The notes under the pieces are model-generated. The model was given only the letters and a program-made list of their open reading frames with translations, was not told the origin of the DNA and searched no databases. DNA of 64,000 nt from an uncultured Oleiphilaceae bacterium. GTDB lineage: Bacteria > Pseudomonadota > Gammaproteobacteria > Pseudomonadales > Oleiphilaceae. This document shows, one piece after another, positions 40,701 through 48,287 of this stretch. The position numbers were made by a program, and so were the translations under genes. Within the stretch, counting starts at the first letter, position 1. Every line of letters starts with the position of its first letter. The stretch lies in assembly GCA_913060665.1 (NCBI GenBank), contig CAJXUY010000011.1, positions 103,872 to 167,871 on the forward strand, written 5' to 3'.

Positions 40701-41097
40701 TGTTATCTACTCGATTCCAGTCAAAAATTGGGATTGTCGGACTAACCTTCTTACCACCCACAAACTCGGTCACCGATATGCCGTAAAGGAAATGGTTATA
40801 GAGTTTCTCGTTTGCCGTTAATAAACCTTCATTCAAGGCTGGGCTACAAATTTCAGAGATAATATTATCTATCGCGCTAGCCGAAAGCGGATAGTCATTC
40901 CCCGCATGAGTAAAACGACGCTTCGCTAGCTGTTTATGTAGTTCATTGCGTAACACCACTTCGTCTAGTTTATTGTTACGTGCTTGCAAAGCCTCTTCAG
41001 GCGATAGGAACGTCCAACCTAGATTGACTAACAAAGACAAGGCAGGCAATTTGGCACTATATTCCTCTTGGAATTTTGGCGTGTAGCTCATTTCCAT
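37798..41097 (-). CDS. hsdR: type I restriction endonuclease subunit HsdR
   Basis: An about 1099-residue motor and nuclease subunit. The N-terminal PD-(D/E)xK nuclease has PDIVCFVNGIPLVVIEAK (catalytic E-x-K). The SF2 translocase follows with Walker A TTGSGKS near residue 355, DEGH (motif II) and FTGTPL (motif III), then the C-terminal helicase lobe with QAIARVNRLHPKK. I prefer ATG 41097 (MEMSYTPKF), with GGAGAG 10 bases upstream; an alternative start is 41115. It overlaps the 3' end of the abi gene, so they share a transcript. The gene is full length with no frameshift. It is separated from hsdS by about 6 kb of other genes. Confidence 0.92.
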   Translation of the reverse strand: MEMSYTPKFQEEYSAKLPALSLLVNLGWTFLSPEEALQARNNKLDEVVLRNELHKQLAKRRFTHAGNDYPLSASAIDNIISEICSPALNEGLLTANEKLYNHFLYGISVTEFVGGKKVSPTIPIFDWNRVDNNSFLFTEEFSVTRSGGAGSSVQDKRRPDIVCFVNGIPLVVIEAKRPDGNAKKGPTIEEGISQSIRNQRHDEIPLLFVYSQLLLSINGKEGRYGTCGTPSKFWAAWREEDINDAEMLSAKNKDLSDKQKEGLFGYRSQSDLDWYENLVNGGELAVTGQDQVLISLMSPARLLEMVRYFTLFDKKAGKIVARYQQVFGIKRLIDRINDKRPDGGREGGVIWHTTGSGKSFTMVFLSKALILHRSLKQCRIVVVTDRVDLEDQLSKTFASGGELAGKKDRDAAMATSGKRLAEQIGRGNERIIFSLIQKFNTATKLPECKNSSADIIVLIDEGHRSQGGEGNIRMKQALPNASFVAFTGTPLLKDDKTINKFGPIVHAYTMQRAVEDQTVTPLLYEERIPDLDVNERAIDRWFDRITEGLTEEQRTDLKKKFAKKGQVYGADDRIRLIALDIANHFIKNIDEGLKGQLACDSKANAIKYKKYLDEAGLFESAVVMSSPDTREGNTDIDDNAMPEVTKWWKDNVGGEDGQAYTKHLIDRFDKDDSLRMLIVVDKLLTGFDEPKNTVLYIDKPLKEHNLIQAIARVNRLHPKKKFGLLIDYRGILSELDTTIQKYQDLASRTQGGYDINDIEGLYNAMSSEYKRLPMLHKSLWAIFSDVKNKNDIEQLRQVLVPRTKEQNGEMVDVNLKVREDFYEALSEFASCLKVALQSASFFEDTSFTDEDRRHYKETVKQFSSLRQLVKQDSGESISYDEYAEQVKKLMDKHVVGVEVREPEGVYEVGKMGQQEDPDTWSDDKTRNETDIIKTRVTKTIEQELQNDPYAQEAFSKLLREAIEEAEQLFEHPLKQYMLFQEFEAKVKERNLDEIPDVFDDNKHAQAYFGVFKKAMPDALSGSEGDASEKWVTLAFTIDEIVENSVAENSINPQNIEADIRKKVLPIVFKGCKAEGAGMDQAKAIVELVIQITRVGFSGI

Positions 41098-42011
41098 ATT
41101 GGATGTTCTCTCCATTTTTCAGGCATTCCCATTGCGATACGATATTTTGGTGTAACGACAATTGGCGCTAATAATTCATTTAAAGATGCAGCCCACTCAT
41201 CACCATTTCCGGTAGACCGGAGCAGATCCCGTAGGATCAGTAAAATATAAAAAATTCGGTCATTTCTTGGTGTAATAGGTCTTGACCATGAAGGGTCACG
41301 GTTTTGATCTGGCCGAATCGCTAACTCCCGGTTCCACAAGCGGCTATGATGAGCACAGACGTTTCGAACATAGGTTAAGGTATGCAACCACTCGGCTAAC
41401 CTTTTATGGTGTACATTAAAGCGGTCAGCGATAGCTTTTTTATCTTCAACACATTCCCGCCGATTATTCTTTAGCCCTTTGTAGAAAAGTGATAACGAGC
41501 CCAAGCTCATGACCTCTGTCACCATCCAGATAGGCACTGTCGGAAAGCCTTCATATTTAGACTTATAATGGCGAATAAACTCATCAGATGAACGCTCAGT
41601 TTCTTGCTCTAGCTTACTTAACCACTGAGCATGCCTAAAATTAGGATGGAAATTACCAGAATCATTATGAGCAAACGCACCGTAAGCATGCGCCATGTGA
41701 TAGGTCAGCTGCGTTCGGATTGCCACTTCTACGCGCTCAATCGCATCCATCACGCTCAATCGAAGGTGTCGATCAAATTCATACAACTTAATTACTTCAT
41801 CTAATGGCGTGCCAGGCTGTAAAGTACTGAGAACAGAGCCGTCTGTGTTTCTCTGCCTAAATGGGAACCAATAAGCACTCAAACGATAGTAACTAATGGA
41901 TGACAACGCAGACAAAGCGCTATCTCTATCACGGACCTCAAGACCTCTACTAACTAACTGATTTAGCTGATCTTCAAAGGTGAGTGCTTGTTTATGATAA
42001 ACGTTACTCAA
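41088..42011 (-). CDS. abiF: AbiF/AbiD-family (Abi_2) HEPN abortive-infection protein
   Basis: A 307-residue protein of the Abi_2 family. It has the family start TFEDQLNQLVSRGLEV, the YYRLSAYWFPF block, and LYEFDRHLRLSVMDAIERVE with a VEVAIRTQL segment. The predicted ribonuclease motif is RNVCAH (R216-H221, RxxxxH of HEPN), followed by HHSRLWNREL. The start is TTG with GGAGGT 5-6 bases upstream, an excellent ribosome binding site. Directly before it lie a promoter and a 70-nt hairpin RNA, the arrangement known for AbiF-family toxin plus ncRNA antitoxin. Its end overlaps hsdR. Confidence 0.85.
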   Translation of the reverse strand: MSNVYHKQALTFEDQLNQLVSRGLEVRDRDSALSALSSISYYRLSAYWFPFRQRNTDGSVLSTLQPGTPLDEVIKLYEFDRHLRLSVMDAIERVEVAIRTQLTYHMAHAYGAFAHNDSGNFHPNFRHAQWLSKLEQETERSSDEFIRHYKSKYEGFPTVPIWMVTEVMSLGSLSLFYKGLKNNRRECVEDKKAIADRFNVHHKRLAEWLHTLTYVRNVCAHHSRLWNRELAIRPDQNRDPSWSRPITPRNDRIFYILLILRDLLRSTGNGDEWAASLNELLAPIVVTPKYRIAMGMPEKWREHPIWK

Positions 42012-42036
42012 AGGCTACCTCCCGAATGGAAGGCAT

Positions 42037-42109
42037 AAAAAAACCGCCAAGGTTGCGCGTTGCCCAAGGCGTCTGAGACGACAAAGGTACTAAGCGTGGC
42101 GGTTGTGTT
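42037..42109 (-). ncRNA. candidate AbiF-associated structured RNA (probable RNA antitoxin) ending in a terminator
   Basis: On the - strand, an 8-bp stem AACCGCCA/TGGCGGTT (42097-42104 with 42042-42049) encloses about 47 nt that include a CGTC-TCA-GACG hairpin (42070-42080) and two CCTTGG copies, and the 3' arm runs into seven U (42037-42043). A sigma70-like promoter is centred just upstream, so a discrete RNA of about 70 nt is predicted. The T tract lies 26 bases from the abiF start. A conserved abiF RNA motif next to these genes has been described, and AbiF with RNA antitoxin is the proposed ancestor of Cas13. Match by position and structure only; the covariance model was not run. Confidence 0.7.
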
Positions 42110-42115
42110 AGGTGA

Positions 42116-42145
42116 AGTATAGTGAAAGAGGCCATAAATAATCAA
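42116..42145 (-). promoter_or_regulatory. sigma70-like promoter of the AbiF-associated RNA
   Basis: On the - strand: -35 TTGATT (42140-42145), 18-bp spacing, -10 TATACT (42116-42121). Predicted start near 42109, so the RNA begins just before the hairpin. It lies between the CD-NTase gene and abiF, which lets abiF RNA be made separately from the island operon. Confidence 0.55.
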
Positions 42146-42200
42146 GCTAGCCTTTAAAAATTGGAGTAAATATTTAGTACATTTTACTCGTGCCATGCTA

Positions 42201-43031
42201 TTAAACCACCCCGAGCCCAGATAATAACCCTACAGGCGGTATTAGTCGCTGAACTTTCTGCTGCGCAGTATCTTCATACCCAAGGCTAAGGTAGAGCTTC
42301 GTCTCTTGAACCAATTGATGCGCCCGATTAACCGCATCTTTTTTATATTGAGGGGCGAAAAAGTCAACCTGTAGTCCCCCTAAAGCATCAAGAAAGTAGT
42401 CTTTCAATTGCCCACTTCCTAGAAGCCCGCCAACTGAAAAATACGATCTCTCTGCGAGCATCTTTTCAAGTTCAAATGACTCAAACGGGCGATTATTTGC
42501 GGCATTCCAATATTTTAGCAACCTAATCATAGGTTTAATCATATTCTGATAAGTTTGGTTTGCGGAAGTTAATGTTTGATTAAAGTCATTCGGGTCTGTT
42601 GATATCCAGTCATTGTAGTCCGAACTTTTTGCAGGTATCTGAACTCCCCCAAAAAATGACCTCGTTGCAGGGACAAGTTCAAATTTAATGTGATTTAACG
42701 ACAGGACAATTGTTGGGTGAGACTGCGATATCTCAGAGCTTGAGTAATAGTAATTAACAAAACGACGCAGCTTATCCAAGTACGTCTGAGGCTTGTAGGC
42801 TCCATCACTAAAAACCACCATGTAGTCGATATCTGAATTGCTATCCATAGTGCGCGGTAAAATTGTACCTCGTGTATACGAACCAAACAGGAGATGCCGA
42901 CTCAATTCATTCGGAAAATAGTTATTTAGACGCGCCTGCATTGTTGATATGGATCGCTGAATACTTTCTTTTTCAGACTCACGAATGATCGCTTGGCCTG
43001 CAGTTTGAGTTAAATAACTATTAACGCTCAT
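42201..43031 (-). CDS. CD-NTase/SMODS nucleotidyltransferase (CBASS-like cyclase)
   Basis: A 276-residue polymerase-beta fold enzyme. G50-S51 in FGSYTRGT, the two Asp of SDIDY (D67, D69) and E118 of IKFELVPA are placed as in cGAS/DncV-like nucleotidyltransferases that make cyclic di- or trinucleotides on phage infection. It overlaps the SLATT gene by 11 bases and has GGAGAG upstream of ATG, so they are co-translated. No Cap2/Cap3 accessory genes, so it would be a minimal two-gene CBASS. An OAS-type or tRNA nucleotidyltransferase is less likely given the SLATT partner. Confidence 0.82.
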   Translation of the reverse strand: MSVNSYLTQTAGQAIIRESEKESIQRSISTMQARLNNYFPNELSRHLLFGSYTRGTILPRTMDSNSDIDYMVVFSDGAYKPQTYLDKLRRFVNYYYSSSEISQSHPTIVLSLNHIKFELVPATRSFFGGVQIPAKSSDYNDWISTDPNDFNQTLTSANQTYQNMIKPMIRLLKYWNAANNRPFESFELEKMLAERSYFSVGGLLGSGQLKDYFLDALGGLQVDFFAPQYKKDAVNRAHQLVQETKLYLSLGYEDTAQQKVQRLIPPVGLLSGLGVV

Positions 43032-43545
43032 CTTTTATTCTCTCCTTGTCTACTTGGTATCGCGCTCTTCCAGAGTCAATATCTTTCTTGGCTTTTTCAT
43101 ACGCAGCCCTAGGAATACTTGGCATCGTTGAATTTAACTCATCACGTCTCGATGATAACTCAAGCAAACGCTTCCTAATGCTTTTCTCATCATCCTCAAA
43201 CTCAAGGTCTATTTCTCTAAATAATCTTGTTTGGTTTCTCAATGCTTGGTAAAAGCTTCCTGCATTTTTATGACTGTCTGATTTTTCGGAGGGCTTAAGG
43301 AAAGTCATACATGTTACAAGCGCTGAGGCTAAAAGTGCTGTTCCAGTAATCGCGGCCTGAGAGCCATCAGCCGCAGATGTTCCCCCAGCAAAAGCTCCTA
43401 GAAGGGCTGCAGGCAATCCCAAAGCCAAGTTAATATGAGACCAAAATTCAGAAGAATTAAAATGTCCTTTAAAGGAATGCTCTGCATCTTCTTCGATTCT
43501 ATTGCTCTCAGCAATTATGGATTTTTTTAATTCTTCTAAACTCAT
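43021..43545 (-). CDS. SLATT-domain two-transmembrane effector
   Basis: A 174-residue protein with two membrane helices (about residues 37-54 and 64-83, LALGLPAALLGAF and ALLASALVTCM) between an N-terminal helix and a cytoplasmic alpha-helical tail with LRNQTRLFREIDLEFEDDE. This is the SLATT architecture, predicted pore-forming effectors paired with CD-NTases and expected to depolarise the membrane when triggered by a nucleotide signal. GGGAGG is 6 bases upstream of ATG. It precedes and overlaps the CD-NTase gene. Confidence 0.8.
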   Translation of the reverse strand: MSLEELKKSIIAESNRIEEDAEHSFKGHFNSSEFWSHINLALGLPAALLGAFAGGTSAADGSQAAITGTALLASALVTCMTFLKPSEKSDSHKNAGSFYQALRNQTRLFREIDLEFEDDEKSIRKRLLELSSRRDELNSTMPSIPRAAYEKAKKDIDSGRARYQVDKERIKDER

Positions 43546-43560
43546 TTCATTCCTCCCACC

Positions 43561-45327
43561 TCAAACGTTAACATCCGAGCTACTTGTTTCCTCTTCCTGC
43601 TCTCCATCAGTAACAAATTCTTCACCTTCAATCTGCTCATAGAGCTCTAACAAAAAATGCATTGGAAACGGTAACCTGTAATGACGACATGCTAATAAAA
43701 GCATCGGCCAGTTCTGATACTTAATGACACTCAACTCATTGAAATGAGGCGAGTTCTTGCACTCGGTAAAAACCTCATTCAACAAAGCATCACCATCATC
43801 TACCGTCAGGTGTGACAGGACACCTCCGTGGTTATCGTCATTTTTGTATAAATGCAGCTCCGAAGCTTCGTCTAGAAACCAGGCCTGGCAATTACAGTGC
43901 CCCAAGAATTCACTTTTTAATGATCCCATTAAAGATAGAAGGTCAGTAAATTTTAGTACCGATGCGAACGCTGATAATAAGGGGTATAAGATGCTCGCTT
44001 TGGTGACACTAACCCTGTACTCATCCGTATCTTTCTGAGGGTGTTCAATTAGCTCTTTGTAGTTTCTTATCGTTGAAGGGTACTTACCATTAGTTTGAAA
44101 GAGATATGATGTTTGTTGAGTCATTTGTGTTAACCACGCATTCAAATCGGCATGGCTATTTCGGTCCAACGCTAAAAACCAGGCTGCGAGAGCAACATCA
44201 ATAGCTTGATCATCTTTATACGGAGTAAATAAAATGGGGTTATTAGAAATCAGCTGTTTAATTGCTACACGGTAATTTTCAATAGTCTTAGAGAAAGCTT
44301 TGACAATTTCCTTGCCCATATCTGAATCATCAGATTTAGCTACATACCAATAAGCCCACAGGCCACACAAAGCCAATCGCCCAACAATATCAAATAGCTT
44401 AAGGTTTACATCGACTCCACATGAAGGACGGACAGCCGCTGACAAAGCATATAATTTGTCCGTGAATGGTGTAACTTTAGTTTCAAGAAACAAGCTAGAT
44501 ACCTGTAAATTCAACATTTGTATTGAACTAAGCGTTTCTAGAATAGCGGTAGAGACCTTGTCCGACTTTTCGAATGCTATTTTGGACGTCTGCCACGACT
44601 GCAACAAAGCAAACTCTGTAGACAAATAAGCGCTTTCTAGATTGTCTTCTTCTCGACACCAAGAAAAAAGCACCCACAAACACAAATAAAGTTGTCTGAT
44701 AGAGGTCAAAACCTCCTTAGGGGATTTATCTGTATCATTACAAAGGAATAGAACTAGTTGCCTAAAATGCCTGAGGGAGGTTTCGGGCTCATCAAGCATA
44801 GCCAGAGACTTGCGTAGAGATTGCCTACAAGCTTTTGGCAGAAGTTCTTCCTTAAGAAAATACTTTTCAATATATCCTGATAACTTCTCGCCGCCCCACT
44901 CACTAAAGCTTAATAGATCAGTTTTATATTTCTCTTCATAAGAAGAAACATTCAAGCGAACATCTTCTTTCAAATTACCGCCAAAGCAAATACAAACTTC
45001 AATTGGCTTATCTTTGTAAGCGACCGGCAAATAATTAGGAATATAAACATCTCTGATCTCATCTAGAGAAGGTTGAAGGTCCTGAACAGAACCACTATTC
45101 CAATCCTTACGCCCTAGATTCCCAGATTTTACTGAGAACAAATAGACCTTTTCTTCGCCGCCTTCAATCGAGCCAAATGCAGCGACGTCCACACCATATT
45201 GTCGATTACCAATTCCTGGTTTAGAAAAAACATCTAGCCCCATTTGAGACAACAAGTCAGGCAACAAAGCGTCAAGTTCATTTCGTTCCCTTAACGAAGC
45301 CAAGTACTCTCGGATGATTAATTTCAT
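43561..45327 (-). CDS. uncharacterised protein with N-terminal PD-(D/E)xK-like motif
   Basis: A 588-residue protein, not recognised. The N-terminal 80 residues resemble a restriction-type nuclease fold: YGVDVAAF (D47) then VYLFSVKSGN (S65-x-K67), close to the D ... (D/E/Q/S)xK pattern of Mrr-like and DUF4365-type nucleases, with a conserved GN and WNSG after it. The rest is alpha-helical with no motif known to me; the C-terminal tail is acidic. ATG at 45327 shares ATGA with the stop of the upstream gene, with GAGGGG 8 bases upstream; a GTG at 45336 is the alternative. Both genes sit inside the R-M operon, so an anti-phage role is likely. It is close to SLATT (15 bases). Confidence 0.6.
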   Translation of the reverse strand: MKLIIREYLASLRERNELDALLPDLLSQMGLDVFSKPGIGNRQYGVDVAAFGSIEGGEEKVYLFSVKSGNLGRKDWNSGSVQDLQPSLDEIRDVYIPNYLPVAYKDKPIEVCICFGGNLKEDVRLNVSSYEEKYKTDLLSFSEWGGEKLSGYIEKYFLKEELLPKACRQSLRKSLAMLDEPETSLRHFRQLVLFLCNDTDKSPKEVLTSIRQLYLCLWVLFSWCREEDNLESAYLSTEFALLQSWQTSKIAFEKSDKVSTAILETLSSIQMLNLQVSSLFLETKVTPFTDKLYALSAAVRPSCGVDVNLKLFDIVGRLALCGLWAYWYVAKSDDSDMGKEIVKAFSKTIENYRVAIKQLISNNPILFTPYKDDQAIDVALAAWFLALDRNSHADLNAWLTQMTQQTSYLFQTNGKYPSTIRNYKELIEHPQKDTDEYRVSVTKASILYPLLSAFASVLKFTDLLSLMGSLKSEFLGHCNCQAWFLDEASELHLYKNDDNHGGVLSHLTVDDGDALLNEVFTECKNSPHFNELSVIKYQNWPMLLLACRHYRLPFPMHFLLELYEQIEGEEFVTDGEQEEETSSSDVNV

Positions 45328-47060
45328 GACCGGCACCCCTCTATACGAAACCTACGGATGGCACTGTCTAACCCGTGAGGATCCAAGCATTCCAGAGAGG
45401 GATACTCTACCGAGTGGCTAAACATTTGAAGCGGGGTTTCCTGCCTTGTTTTTTTGTCACCATGAGAAATATAGTGAATAGAACTCCTTCCATACAGAAG
45501 TACTGATTCAGTAGCAATCATGCTGAATATTGAAGACTTTCGAGCTCCCTTGTATGAATCATTCATAAGACGGTTTTGATATCTAGCGTAGGTTTCCCGA
45601 TCCACTTCTGGTGGCAACAACTCTTTAATTTCCTGAGTAGCTTTGAGCCCCTCATGATAAGCCTCTAAACGTTTCCTCAATTCCTCAATCGTGCTCTGGA
45701 CTATAGAGTTTGAGTCATCATAGATTGAGTCAAAATAGTCGCGAATAGACCCAGGATAACTGATAAGAAGCGGGTCAAAAATTACTTCAGTAATCTGATC
45801 AACCTCATCTTCAGAAGCCAACTCGATACTAGAAAGCATAAGGCTCACTGCAGACACAGGTCTCATAAAAAACCAACCGCACGCCTTTCTAGCTAAGAAT
45901 AGAAAAGCACCGCTTTCTAAACCTTTTAACTGTGGAGAATCAATTGCGAGAGGTATTCCTTTATCAGTAACGCTATTCAACATTTCAAAACAGAATCGCC
46001 CTAGTTTTACCTTTTTAGCAAGTAGCCATTTAGTCAACAATGGCTGTAGGTAACCCTCTTTATTTTGAAATAATTCTCGAACGAAACTATCAAATACAGT
46101 GACATCAATTTGGTAATCACATTGCTCAAACAACTTCTCAAGGAATAAAACCACTTGATCAAATTTTCCATTCTGCACCATTTTCTGAAGCCCATAATCG
46201 ATATGATCAATTGTTCCTCCATTCTTCGGCAACGTATGAACAAGTATTGCCAAAAGGCGTTCGAGCATATCGTCTGTAATCTTATCACTTTCAAAAAACA
46301 GAATGTCCGATGCAGAATGCGTTAGCCGCTCATCAACCAACTTTGATATCGAATCAACAATAGATAAAGCCTTTTTTTCGACCTCTGCATGTTCCTGACT
46401 CAATGCAAATAGTGTTTTTAAAATTTCTGCATAGATAGCACCATCAGTTAGTTCTTCACTTAATAGGACGACAGCTTTATAAGCTTGGAAGACCAGAGTT
46501 TCATCCCCTTCATAGGTTACCCGACCTAAAGCGTGAACCGCACGGCGCTTTGTAATCAAACAATCATCCCCACATAAGGAAATCGCCTTGCTAACAAATG
46601 CATTTAAGTCATGACTAGATCCAGCCAGAATTGCTGGAGTCACAAAATCTATTTCTTGGTCAATCTCTTCAATTGCATAGTTAAGCACTTCATCTGGTCT
46701 GGTTTTATCTGCCTTACAATATTTAATAAACGGTGAAATTAAAGCTCCGGCCGCCATATCATTACCAGCCGCCAAAGTAAGATGTTTGACACACTCCAAT
46801 ACTTCTCTTACCGGGGCATTAATCGTCGGAAGCGCATCTTCCAGAGCATGCCTTAACATAAAAAAATCTCGTTTCGAATCGTCACGAGTTAACTTTCGAT
46901 ATTCTTTGATGGCATCAACCAAACCTTTGTTATGAACTTCAGAAAGCGCATCAGAAACCGTCTTGCGTTCATCCCATTCCGCCCTATACATTTCATAGGC
47001 AACTTCTAGCAACTCACCTTTTTGAGCAGCCTTAACCAGTCGTGATTGAGTATCATTCAT
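45324..47060 (-). CDS. uncharacterised HEAT/ARM-like helical-repeat protein
   Basis: A 578-residue, predicted all-alpha protein with a solenoid look: helix pairs such as AVHALGRVTYEGDE, AIYAEILKTLFALSQ and LERLLAILVHTLP recur. No catalytic motif, no signal peptide or membrane helix. Its stop overlaps the start of the next gene by ATGA, so the two are obligate neighbours and probably act together, with this one as a scaffold or sensor and the other as a nuclease-like effector (inference). It starts nine bases after the hsdS stop, hence in the R-M transcript. Unknown family. Confidence 0.6.
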   Translation of the reverse strand: MNDTQSRLVKAAQKGELLEVAYEMYRAEWDERKTVSDALSEVHNKGLVDAIKEYRKLTRDDSKRDFFMLRHALEDALPTINAPVREVLECVKHLTLAAGNDMAAGALISPFIKYCKADKTRPDEVLNYAIEEIDQEIDFVTPAILAGSSHDLNAFVSKAISLCGDDCLITKRRAVHALGRVTYEGDETLVFQAYKAVVLLSEELTDGAIYAEILKTLFALSQEHAEVEKKALSIVDSISKLVDERLTHSASDILFFESDKITDDMLERLLAILVHTLPKNGGTIDHIDYGLQKMVQNGKFDQVVLFLEKLFEQCDYQIDVTVFDSFVRELFQNKEGYLQPLLTKWLLAKKVKLGRFCFEMLNSVTDKGIPLAIDSPQLKGLESGAFLFLARKACGWFFMRPVSAVSLMLSSIELASEDEVDQITEVIFDPLLISYPGSIRDYFDSIYDDSNSIVQSTIEELRKRLEAYHEGLKATQEIKELLPPEVDRETYARYQNRLMNDSYKGARKSSIFSMIATESVLLYGRSSIHYISHGDKKTRQETPLQMFSHSVEYPSLECLDPHGLDSAIRRFRIEGCRS

Positions 47061-47069
47061 ATTAATTCC

Positions 47070-48287
47070 CTAAGCCTTCACTCGACGCTTACCCGTCAGC
47101 AGTTGCTGCATCAAGGCTTTCTTTTCTTGCTTTAAAAGATATATTTTTTTTATCAACTGATTAATTTCTTCGTCTGCACTCGTAAGTATTTCAGCAATTT
47201 TCTCTTGTTCTTTGACCAACAATGGAATGGTTATTTTCTCCTTTAAAAACATTCCAAAGTTAAACGTCATTTTCTCTATATGGACCCCATAGCTACATAA
47301 GAAGGCTTTGTGGTACATAATCTTCTGTTTCGAAAACCATGCAAAGAAGTTCATGTTTAGCACATCAGTATTTTTTGGTATAAGGCAAATATAGGAACCC
47401 GAAATATGACAACCATCAAACTCTTTGGAAACCAAGCCTGAAGCACCGTGCACGACTTGCATCTTAGAAATAAGGAAATCGCCTTGAGAAGCCACTTTCA
47501 TTTTTTTTGTCAGTATCTGACTACCTTGAAGCACTTCTCGAAGAACCACTCCTTCGGAACGCCGCTTAACACTTAGAAGACGATATTCATCTTCATCATC
47601 CCAAACGACTGGCCTTTTGACATCTTTAACAAGGTCATTAATTTGATACTCCTTCCAATCCCCTTCAAACCGATTACCATTATCATCCAGTAAACGCACC
47701 TTTCCCGTCAGCAATTGCTGCATAAGCGCTTTCTTTTGCTTTTGGCTATTCGCGAGTAACTGTTCAGTAGCAGTAATCGCCTTGTCCCAAGTAGACAGTA
47801 TTTCAGCGATTTTCTTTTGCTCTGAGTAAGGAGGAACCGGTACACGAATTGACTTAACAAGCGCCCCACTCAAGTTACTTTGGCCTGCTGAGTTGCTTAG
47901 ATTCCTAATATTTTGATACTGGCTCAGTAAGTAGTTAAAGTGAAACTCTGAAAACTGCTCCTCTCCAAGAATGATCGCTGCGCAATTCTGGTTAGTCGCA
48001 GCCTCGAACTTCAACAAACCAACTTGACCACGTGTTTTCCCCTGACCAATCATCGCTAGTAGGATAGTTCCTGCCGGAAATAACTTAGCCGACGAATTTT
48101 TCAAGCCTTCCGACGAAATGAACTCTCGCACATCATTTGGGAAAATATGGCAATTTTGTACCTCAGTAGTCCTAACCCATGGAACATCTCCATCCCAATA
48201 ATTTAATTTACTGCGACTCGGGGTGCCTCCTGAAGTAACTGTAGCAAGGTCGCTGAGCTGCTTAACGTCCCATCCACTAGGCACCAT
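47070..48287 (-). CDS. hsdS: type I restriction-modification specificity subunit HsdS
   Basis: A 405-residue two-TRD DNA-recognition subunit. TRD1 is about residues 5-150, and the first conserved helix ends with SEQKKIAEILSTWDKAI and KKALMQQLLTGKVR; TRD2 follows (about 210-365), then the repeat EQEKIAEILTSADEEI and KKALMQQLLTGKRR. The two repeated helices are the coiled-coil spacers that set the half-site distance. It overlaps hsdM by 11 bases. The two near-identical stretches at DNA level (about 47090-47130 and 47695-47740) could let domains be exchanged by recombination. Confidence 0.92.
   Translation of the reverse strand: MVPSGWDVKQLSDLATVTSGGTPSRSKLNYWDGDVPWVRTTEVQNCHIFPNDVREFISSEGLKNSSAKLFPAGTILLAMIGQGKTRGQVGLLKFEAATNQNCAAIILGEEQFSEFHFNYLLSQYQNIRNLSNSAGQSNLSGALVKSIRVPVPPYSEQKKIAEILSTWDKAITATEQLLANSQKQKKALMQQLLTGKVRLLDDNGNRFEGDWKEYQINDLVKDVKRPVVWDDEDEYRLLSVKRRSEGVVLREVLQGSQILTKKMKVASQGDFLISKMQVVHGASGLVSKEFDGCHISGSYICLIPKNTDVLNMNFFAWFSKQKIMYHKAFLCSYGVHIEKMTFNFGMFLKEKITIPLLVKEQEKIAEILTSADEEINQLIKKIYLLKQEKKALMQQLLTGKRRVKA

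Noticed and set aside
42037..42109. type III (ToxIN-like) tandem-repeat antitoxin
   Set aside because: Only two CCTTGG copies, no regular tandem repeats, and the protein is Abi_2, not ToxN.
42037..42117. integron attC site (GTTAGGT is present)
   Set aside because: No matching RYYYAAC at the right distance and no integrase; the T7 run fits a terminator-ended RNA.
42008..42196. 62-residue - strand frame between CD-NTase and abiF
   Set aside because: It runs through the hairpin RNA and ends at the abiF start; no ribosome binding site or family look. A non-coding RNA explains the stretch better.
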